This document shows, piece after piece, positions 47,134 to 57,500 of a DNA stretch of 64,000 bases. The notes under the pieces were generated by a model. The model had not been told where the DNA came from. It saw only the letters and a list, made by a program, of their open reading frames with translations, and did no database searches. The stretch is from Telopea speciosissima (Eukaryota > Streptophyta > Magnoliopsida > Proteales > Proteaceae): positions 8,878,413-8,942,412 of the forward strand of contig NC_057923.1 in assembly GCF_018873765.1 (NCBI RefSeq), read 5' to 3'. The position numbers and the translations under genes were made by a program. The first letter of the stretch is position 1. Each line of letters begins with the position of its first letter.

Positions 47134-47358
47134 TGTATCAGCGGTTCCAGACTATTCCAATTGGAGCCAATGGTATCCGTTTCCGGGTTTTATAACCTGG
47201 TTTGTAAGTTCATCCAGTTACTGGAACAACGCTTCCTTTCAACTGATGCCCTGATGGGTTATTGTTTCAAAAAATGTTAATCTATTTTTTCCCAATATGT
47301 CAAATTTCTAGCTCATTCACATGACACCACTTTATAACATTAGATAGTGATCCAATTT

Positions 47359-47508
47359 CAACAGTAAGGTTGCTCTATTGTGACCAAGTGGTTAAGGTTT
47401 GAGTCTTTGGAAACAACCTCTCCATGAAGTGGGGATAAGGCTGCGTATATTATGACCCTCTTCAAACCATGCAGTGGCAGGAGCTTCGTGTATTAGATAA
47501 GCCGTTTT
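47359..47508 (+). mobile_element. Au-like SINE
   Basis: It reads tgaccaagtggttaaggttt, gagtctttggaaacaacctc, ggggataaggctgcgtata and ends ggcaggagcttcgtgtatta, the Au SINE order. Flanks atagtgatccaattt (47344-47358) and atagtgaccaattt (47509-47522) are a target duplication with one indel. Confidence 0.85.
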
Positions 47509-47582
47509 ATAGTGACCAATTTAAAATATAAGAAAAAGAAGAAATAAAGATCTCAGTCCAAGAGTCTGATGTATGCCAGCTA

Positions 47583-48075
47583 GGGCTGCAATAGGGTCGG
47601 GTTTTATATAATCATAGCACAACCTTGAGTCCCCTTAGCTGGGCCCAGGCCCGACCTGACCTTGACTCAAGGCCTGAAAAATCCAACCCTAATCCGCCCT
47701 CAAGGTCGGGCTGGACTGACCCTGATTAGCCCTAACCATGGGGAGGGGGAAGGAAATGCATGGGCTGGAATGGGCCGGGGAGAAAATTATCAATTTTACG
47801 TAAAATAACACTATAATAAAATATATTATATCACTTATTATCTTCATATATAATATATTATATACCAAAATATTGGTGACATTTTAAGTTTATAATATAT
47901 ATATTATATCAATATATATTTTTAAGTATAACTTAAAACAAGGTCGGGTCGGGCCGGGCCAGGATAAGCTTAAGGCCTCAACCCTAGCCCGACCTAACCC
48001 TAATTCAGGGCCAGAAATTTCTAATCTTGACCCGTCCTCATGGTCAAATATCTCAGCCCAGACACTATTCGGGCT
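47583..48075. repeat. Degenerate hAT-like tract rich in gggtcggg and cccgacc
   Basis: It opens ctagggctgcaatagggtcg, resembling the ctaggg(g/c)tgcaa ends of non-autonomous hAT elements. It contains many gcccgacct and gggccgggcc words on both sides of an AT-rich core with ta repeats. The right end is not clear. Confidence 0.4.
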
Positions 48076-48335
48076 CAGGGTGAGTTCGAACCCATAAGAC
48101 CAAACTTGCATCGTTAATGTAGCACTCCCATGAGTCTCTGTCTCTCCACCCTCATGTGCAAAGACATTATACCTCTGTTTTGAGGGGGAGACAGATAAAC
48201 ACATCGAAGTGTCGGCGAAGATCATATTCCCGTCCGGAAACTATTTCCCTTGAAATATATTCTTTTTTGAACTTTGACTTCCATTTAGAGAAAATCTATT
48301 GTATCCAAACTGATACTTGACGAGAATGTTGCTAA

Positions 48336-48455
48336 GATTTGCAAGAATTTGATAAACAAGTTCTGTTGCAAGATTCCCAAAAAAATAGACCAAAGAGCTT
48401 TTCGGAAAAATTCGATAAACAAGTTCTGTTGCAAGATTCGCAAGAATTTTGTAGG
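48336..48455. repeat. Two 63-bp-spaced direct repeats upstream of RPB7
   Basis: gataaacaagttctgttgca followed by agattc begins at 48351 and again at 48414, and the word gcaagaattt occurs beside each. The block lies roughly 60-175 bp before the RPB7 start codon, in its promoter or 5' leader. No TATA box is obvious nearby. Confidence 0.75.
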
Positions 48456-48511
48456 GCAACGGAATATAATTTGTTGTGAAGCAGGGAACCAAGTAGACGG
48501 AGAGTGAGAAG

Positions 48512-51500
48512 ATGTTCTTCCACATAGTGTTGGAGCGGAACATGCAGCTCCACCCTCGCCACTTCGGCCCTAATCTTCGCGACAAGCTCGTCGCTAAACT
48601 TATGAAGGATGTTGAGGGCACTTGCAGGTATGCTCTACGATTCGTTTTAAATTTTAAATTCTTCCCACTTTCTATCTTTCTGCTCCCAAGAACGAAAACC
48701 CTAATAAAACCAGAAAAATAGAGAACTTTTTAGTTTATGTTATTTCATCTTGATTACAGTGGGCGTCACGGATTTGTGGTGGCAATAACTGGGGTGGATA
48801 ATATAGGGAAAGGGATGATTCGTGATGGAACGGGCTTCGTGACATTTCCTGTCAAGTATCAATGTGTCGTCTTCAGGCCTTTCAAGGGTGAGATTTTGGA
48901 AGCCGTCGTTACCATGGTCAATAAGGTTTGTCTCCTTTTCGTTTATTTTCTTTCAGTCATTTCACAATAATAGTAGAAGAAAAAAAGGAAAAAAAAAGCA
49001 CCGCCACTCTCTTATGTTTCTTTGAAAATTTGAGCGCAGAAGGCTTAATGTAGCCTAGGTGAAATAAATCTCACTTAGGACCAGGTTCTGTTTTAGGGTT
49101 GGCCGAATGGGCAGTTTAGGGTAACTAGGGCAAAATTAGGGTTAGGAATGGGAGATTGAGTTAGGGTTTTATTGGGTAATGGTCTGCAGAATTTTAGGAG
49201 TCTATTAGAATAGGTTTTAATGAGGTTTGAATAAGAAATAGAAACTCAGAAATATTAGGGTTAGGGTTTTGGGTTTCCAGATTTAGGATCTAAGCTGAAA
49301 CTAGGGTTAGGAGCAGATTTAGGGGCTGGGCTTTAGGTCGAGTTTTCCTAGCAGAGAGGGGGTGGTTCGGCTGGACTTTGGTGGGGTTTTGATGGCTGGT
49401 TAGGCCTAGGCAGATCTTAGGGTTTCTGCGTTTTTATGTTGAGGAAGGGAATTAGGGTTTGTAGTGGATAGGTGAGGCTGCAACTGAGATCGAGTGGGAG
49501 GGTTACTGTGATGGACCTGTGGTTAGGTTTTGAGTGTAATCTGATGAGGGAATAGGGCTGTGATGAATGTAGATGAAGCTAGGGTTTGGGGAAGTCGATT
49601 AGGTTAGATGGAAGTAAGAAGAAGAGATGATAAAGTTGCAGGAAATTGTAACTCTTACTGGAATTGCAGAATTTCAGCAGCAGCAACCTTGAAGAACTTG
49701 AAGGAAGAAGAAGACGAACCTCCCGATCTGCAAGATGCAAGGAGTCGCCGGATTACTCCAGCCCTAGCCCTTGATATTACTCACAAGGGGCCTTGATATG
49801 ACACACAAGACAGAGAAGCAAGCAGCGATCATGGATGGCAAGAGCAAGAAGAAACAAAATTTCAAACATAATAGGTGGGGAGCCTCCCACGATTCTACTA
49901 TTTATAATAATAAAGGGGGGCCTAAAGGCCTTACAAATAATCAATCTAAAGCAATCCTAATCAGATTAGGAGTTGGGATTCCTAATCTGAATCCTAATTA
50001 TAAAACATAGAATAGACTTATACTCTAAATAGGAGTATAAGTGTAAACAACTAAAACAAATAAAATAAAATACTAATCCCTCTAAAATCGTGGAGGGGAA
50101 CTAAGAAGATAAACCTTGAAAAAGACTATTTTAACCCTAGGCTAAAAGAACAAACAAATAAAAAGGCTCCAACGAAAAAATCAAAGAACAGCCAAATTAA
50201 TCATGGTTTCGGCTTCTGCATCAAGGCTACATTTTAATTTTTGAAAAGATATAGAAAATAACAAAAGAGTGTCATTTTAATCCAATGAGTCTATAAGCTT
50301 CTCTGTTATTAAGAAATGATTGCTCTTTGTTAGGTAGGCTTATTAAGAAATAATTCCTCTTTGTTTGATCAGGGTTAAGATATACATATACCCATAGTTG
50401 GTTCATTGTCTGCTTGTCAGCATTGATTCAATGCTGCTCTGTGTTGTAATTTAGATGTTTGATCCCAGTTAATGGCAAATTGCTAGGCACATGGCAACAA
50501 AAGAGTAAAAATAAAACAGAAGTAAGAATGAGCTTTTTGGTAGTTTTAAACTCATCTATTTGTCCTTGATCAATTGTGAATAGAAAAAGATAAATGAAGG
50601 AAATATTTGAAAAACATTGCACACAGAGATCAGGATTTCAACCATTCTTTGAGGATATATATGGAACAAAATATTAAGTTGGTTTGCGGCATGTGGCTTG
50701 GATGGTATTATTACTGTCACAGTTGAACAAAATTTTTATAGTACTTGGTGCTTTTAAACACACATATGCAACACATTTTGTGACAAATTGAAGTCAACGA
50801 CAAGTTGTTTTCGATATTATATATACAAAAAGGTGGGTAAGCTTAATCTAGTGATGGAAATTAGTTAGATGTACAGAGAACATCACCAAAACATCCCACA
50901 TCTCAAGGAAGAAATGTTAAATAAGCAGCTTGAAAAACTAGGACTTATTATTAAAAAAATTAAACAATAATTTTTTGGAGAAGAATGTTTTTTTTTAATA
51001 ATTGGGATAAAGGAGAAGCATTTTAATTTGATATAAATTTTGAATGAAAATAGTAGGATATAATTTTGGAAACACACGGATGGATTAGTGCAAGGATTTA
51101 GTCAAGGAGAAAAGATTATTATAGAGGGGAGATCTGAATGGCCAAGCTAGAAGTGATCGTAGAGGCTATGAAAGAGAGTACATGGAGGATATGGTTCTGG
51201 AGAGAGGAATGAGGACTGAGGAGGGGAGTTCAGTTTTAGAGTTTTTTGTGGCTTCTGATTTATCCATAGTAAACACATACTTTGAAAAGAAAGAGGATCA
51301 TTTAATTACCTTCAAAAGTGGGCATCATAGTAGCCAAATAGATTTCTTTTTAACTAGAAGGACTTATAGGTTGTTATGTAATGATTGTAAGGTTATACTA
51401 TGGGAGAGCCTAACCATACAACATAGAGTAGTGGTCATGGATAAGTGTCTCATAACGCCGAATCATAAGAAAGGGTGAGATTATTTGCCCTAGGATAAGG

Positions 51501-54500
51501 TTGTGGAGCTTAGAAGGAGAAATCTTGAAATCATTTATTGATAAATTGGTCAAACAAGGAAGGTGGGACTTTGATGGAGACACTAATACGAATTGGAATG
51601 AAATGACTACTTCTATTAAGAAGGTTGCTAAAGATGTTCTAGGCGAATCTAAAGGAAAACGTCATTCATCTAGAGAGACTTGCTGGTGGGATGATGAGGT
51701 TCAAGTAGACTTTAAGGCTAAGAAAGCCAGTTTTAAGACATGGCAAAGGGCTAAGGATGTAGAGGATTTAAAAAGGTATAAATTTGCTAGAAATGAATCT
51801 AAGAAGATTGTAGGAAAAGCAAGGGCGAAGAAATATGAGGATCTTTATAATAATTTGATCGCAAAGGAAGGGGAAAAAGCTATGTATAAGATGGCCGAAA
51901 TGAGGGAAATGAAGAGTGGAGATTTTGACCATGTTAGATGCATTAAAAGTAAAGATGATAAAGTTCTAATAAGGGATGAGGATATTAAGGAGAGATGGAG
52001 AAACTAGTTCTACAACTTAAAGTGGAGACATTTCGAGTAAGAGTATCCTAGAAGGTTTCATTATTCATCAAGACACATATTGTAGATATATACAAAAAAT
52101 TAGCATGCTTGAAGGAAAAAGAAGCTTTAAGGAGGATGAAAGTAGGCAAGGCACCAGGTCCAGAAAGGGTCCCAATAGATGTGTGGAAGAGTTTAGGAAT
52201 CTATGGTCTATCTTGGCAAACCAAGTAAATTGGGAAGCATTAGCGAAGAGAAGTGTTCCAAGTAAATATGTGGATATAGTTAAAGATATGTATAATGGTG
52301 TGGTGACTAGTGTAAGCCCTTGTTTGTTTGCGCTTGTTATAGATGAATCAACCAAAGACATTCAAGATCAGATCCCTTGGTGTATGATTTTGACTGATGA
52401 TATAGTTTTGGTGCATGAGACAAAAGCAGGGATTAACGCCAAGTTAGAATTATGGAGATCAACCTTGGAATCAGAATGTTTTAAGACAAGTAGAACGAAA
52501 GGAGTATATGGTGTGTAACTTTATTTGCAATAGGATGTATAATGAGGTGGTGAAAATTGATGAGACGGAGATTCCGCAAAGTGATTATTTTAGGTATCTG
52601 AGTGATGAAAATTGATCTGCAAAGTGATTATTTTAGGTATCTGGGCTCAATCATAATAAAGGAGGAGGAATAGAGGGTGATATTACACAGAGCACTAGAA
52701 TAGGATGGATGAAGTGGAGAGGTGTGTCTGGAGTGTTGTGTGATTGTCGTATTCCTTTAATACTTAGAAGGTAAATTTTATAAGATAGTCATACGACTGG
52801 CTATGATGTATGGCACAGTCGTACAGAATGTTGGGCAGTTAAGAAACACCATATAGATAAATTCAGTGTAGCTGAGAATGAGGATGTTGAGATGGATGTG
52901 TGGTAAAACTAGGAAGGGTAAAATAGGAGTGAACAAATTAGAGCTGATTTGGGAGTAGCTCCGATACATGATAAGCTGCTGCAAGAAAGTCATTTGAGGT
53001 GGCATGGCCATGTACAATGGAGGCCTTTAGATGCTCATGTACAGAGGAGGGAGTTGATTCAGATTGAAGGAGCTAAATGGGCCGGGGGTAGACCTAAAAT
53101 GACTCTGGGAGAAGTGAGGAAAGACATGCATAGCCTAGGGCCTTAGGCCTTGTAACAAGTATGGCTTTGAATAGAGCTTATTGGAGGGTAAGGACCCATG
53201 TAACCGACCCCTTTTAGTTGGGATAAGACTGAGTTCAGATCAATTTCGTTTGAAACCACCATGATTTACACAATTGTATACCTGAAAAAAGAATGTGGAG
53301 ATAGAAGGCAAATTATCTTTTGTTTAATTAGACATATTGAAGGCTCCACGCATTGAAATACTCCCAAAACATGATCATTGGAAAAGCATTTCTAGGAATG
53401 CAAAAACCATGGGTATAAGAATATAATTATTCCATACTGTTCATGACTGTTTTGTACATTAAAGTTGCGTTGCATCATGCATGTAATTTTGTGATTAGAG
53501 TATGGTTCCTATAAGCTCCAAATTAGAAGTAAAAAGAGGATGCATGTACCATGCCTTGGTAGTTAGTCCTGGGAATTTCATACTGTTCTCTCTCTCTCAT
53601 AGTTGTCAAGGCACCGCCAAGGCGACGCCTACATGTCCAGACGCTTTGGTCGACTTGGGCGCCTTGGTCGCCTTTTTTTTTATCCTCTCCAAAGCCTTGG
53701 GTCGCCTAACCGCCGTGACAACTATACTCTCTCTCTCTCTCTTACACACACACACACATACACACATCTACCCACTGTTTTAGCAAAGGTATTGTTGGGT
53801 GAGGTTTCTACCCTGCAACGCTTGTCTCGTCCTTTTTATTTTTAATTCTTCTTCTGTTAGCAATATAATCCAAGGATGATTCTTTCATAGACAAAATGTA
53901 TTTCATTTTGGGATACGCAGGAGGAAATTTTGTTGCTGACCTGCCTGAATGAGGACCTCATTCCTTTATGGGTCATAAGCTGAAGTTATTTGAAAGATCA
54001 TTCTAATCATAAGCTGTAGTTATCTGGTAGATCTTTCTTAAACACCCCTACCCAAGTTTGCTCTGTACTCTACCCTGCATCGGTAGATCTTTTCTTTTAC
54101 AAAAATTTGATTAAGAAAGACAAGTACTCTTCAGTTTTTTCTTCCAATTGACACCCTTCATTCAAGAGCCCTTCCCAGCATTGTACTTCCATATTCTGTT
54201 CTCAAGGTGCTTGGAAGAAAAGCCTGTTTTATCTCTTCTCCTTAAATCTTAGCAACCCCACCATCCTCTGCTGATTCTTCCTTCCTCATTCTGTTGGTTC
54301 TCGACTCTCTTCTCAGCCTATCATCTCTTCACACTCTCTCAGACATGCATTTGGGGGGGGGGGGGAGAGAGAGAGAGAGAGTTATGATGTCTTTTTTTGG
54401 CCAGTTATTCCCAAATTTACTAACAAAGGTTGGACTGCTGATCTCCAAGCCAGAACTATCTGATGTCTGATCCAGTGTTTAAACATTGCTTGAGATGCCT

Positions 54501-57500
54501 TGACCTGTATTCTAATTGACACCTGCATCCTTTTGCAAATTAAGGGTTCAAATGGCTTCCAAACACACCTCAACATATTTATGTTCTTGTTAAACTGTAT
54601 GTCCAGCGGCAGGGTATTTTTGGTTTCTTGGTCTTTTTATTATGTTTATTATGGTCTTAAGTACATGTACTGTTGGTAGGGGTATTTTGGTCTGTACTCT
54701 TTAATTTGTATATTTAATAGAACCCTACCTCTCCCGGTAAGGCTATTCAGCCAAACTGTGAGGTGTTGTAGATAACTACACTGGACTAAAATATTACTGC
54801 AAGAAGCTGGGCTGCAACTGAACCGAGGTCCAAACTAGGGATGTAAATGAATAGCCGAAATCCGTTTCCGAATTCGTGTCCGTATCCGTTTAGCACTATC
54901 CGAATCCGTCCGAAAGCTAAACGGATACGGATACGGATAGGCTATAACTATCCGAAAAGCTATATTTATATGTAAACGGATAAAATATCTGATCCGTATC
55001 CGTGTCCATATCCGTTTAGCACTATCCGAATCCGTCCGAAAGCTAATCGGATGCGGATGCGGATATAGCACTATCCGAGCCGAATCCGATCCGTTTACAT
55101 CCCTAGTCCATGGTGTGTCACACCAGCCAGCGAGGCTGGGTTGTCTAGCTAGCTCGCATGGGCTAGTAGTAGCTTATTTCAGTTATTTTCATTCCTAGTA
55201 GGAGTAGGAATAATTATTTATTAGTTGCTTTTCTTTCAGCTAAGTTGTAATAGCTTAATAGCACTCCTAATCATAGTAGGAGTTTGATTTCAGTTTTCAT
55301 AGCTTGATTAGGAGTATGTTTTGATGTCTTTAAATACGTTGTAAGGCTTAAAGCCAAACCACAATTTAAATATTGAATTTACTGAGTTGCTTCGGCCTCA
55401 AATAGCTGTGACTGTGAGTTACAGTAGGTGAGACCCCCAAACCTGAGAGAGGTTGCTGTGATCGATTCCTCCTTTCCCCTTCTCTGTTTTGCCACCATCT
55501 AAATGCTGCTTTGAGTTCTGATCAAGTAATATAGGTGCTGATTGTGTTCTCTCTTTGATCTTTACTGAGTTAACATTCATCCATTATTATAGTCTATTCA
55601 TCAGGTAAGTTAATCTCAACCCTAAATAGTTTGATTTTATAGCTGGCGGATACTCTGTTTTGAAGTCAATTTCAGATCTTGGTGATTTGCTTCCTGAATC
55701 TGATTGGCTTATTGGATTAACTTCTAAACTTTAGAATATCAAAGAACCTTCCTAGAGAGCAACTTGATTCTAGTTTGGAGGCATTCTGACTATTAGTTTT
55801 GTTGTTACTTAAAAAATCTCCTCAAACCTGAAATTTTGGGTTTCAGATTTAATCTTAGGCTAATTACTGCTAATCTAGCCATTAGATCTGGACCATATTT
55901 TGGGATTAGTGGAACTACCCAAGGGGGAATCCAACTTACTGAATTGATTTAATTTCAGTTTGACTATTTTCTGAGTTTTCTCTCTCAGATCTGAAAGGTT
56001 GACTTTGAGGAATTTAACTGTGTTCTTGAGATCCTGCAGCGAGATTGGTTCTAATTTCTATTGTAGACCTGGTCTTGCATTAGGTGTTCTCTCTCCTTGT
56101 GGCTCCTCTCCGTGAGGTGTTTCTCTTATTTGTGGTTGCAACTATTGGCTTTAGGTTCTGAGTTCGTTACATGGTATCAGAGCATTAAAGATCCAATACT
56201 CTTCTCCTTGTTTCTGGTTTGAGGGTCTTCTTTCAGATTTCCCTTTCTTTAGTTCAGCAGAAACCTATTCTGCCCTAATTGGTTTGAAACCCTAGTTGTG
56301 TGAAGATGAAAAACTAGGGTTTCTACTACTGCTATGGTCCAATCTTCTTCATTCTATGTGGTGTCATTAAAGATCCTTTCTTTAGTTCAGCAGAAAGTTT
56401 CTCATTCTTCTTCCTTGGTTGCTGGATTTTTTTTTTTGATTGGTGCGTACTCTATCCTATTCTATGGGGGAGGGGGAGGGAAGGTGGGTGAGAACCAAGA
56501 GGCTTGAACCCAAGACCTCCTGGTAGGATGGGCTTTAAAGCTCCACACTCTACCAAGTGCACTAGGGAATCGTTCTCTTGGTTGCTGGATTTGATCATTG
56601 CTACTGCTTCTAATTATTTGCTATGGGCTCAAGCCGTTGAAGTTTATATAAATGCTAAGGGAAAGCTTCAGTGTCTTATGTCTGCACCTCCACCCTCTTA
56701 TTCTAAAGATTATGATGAATGGATGCGTGTGAACAACAACCTTCTAGTGCGGCTCTGGAATAGTATGGAGCCCTCTGCCGTTGGACATAAAACTTAAATT
56801 CTCATTGCTTTGTTTGCCTGATATCGAAGTCATATTTGGTCCTGCTTCTTTCTTGGTTGATGTTTGGTCAATTGTAGAGTGTAAACTATGCAACTTTATA
56901 TAATTTGGGTCCATTAGTAATGTAATCTTTGGAATGCTTACCTGCAGATGGGATTTTTCGCTGAAGCTGGTCCTGTTCAGATCTTTGTGTCAAATCATGT
57001 GAGTTTCATCTTCTTGTTCCTTTTGTTCTTTCACCTTTGATGAAAATTAAAATATGCATACCTTTTATATTGAGTATTATTATATTTTTTATGACTTAAG
57101 ATAAACCTCATAATTTCTGCTTACCTGTTAGTGTTTGGACAACATAGAAATCCTATGGTCAAGGGGCCCACTAAGATTGATTGTTCAATGGGTTCAGCAT
57201 ACAATTTCACTTCAACAAATTGACCGATTCTAAAAATTCGATAAGAGAGATAAGAAGAAATTGTGAAAGGGTAAATTAGTTCTTACCAGCAACTAAGGGT
57301 GCTAGAAACCAGCAACTACTGAATTCTAGTCTTCAACAGCGACAATTGATTGAAGGAGCAGAGAAGCAGAGCAACAAACTGACAACTCAAATCTCAATTC
57401 TCGAATTCGATAGGAAAACCAGGAGCTGTGGTTTCTCTGCCAGACTTTGCATCTTGCATAAATCTTCCCACAACGCAGCAAATCGTTGTTTCCACGGTGT

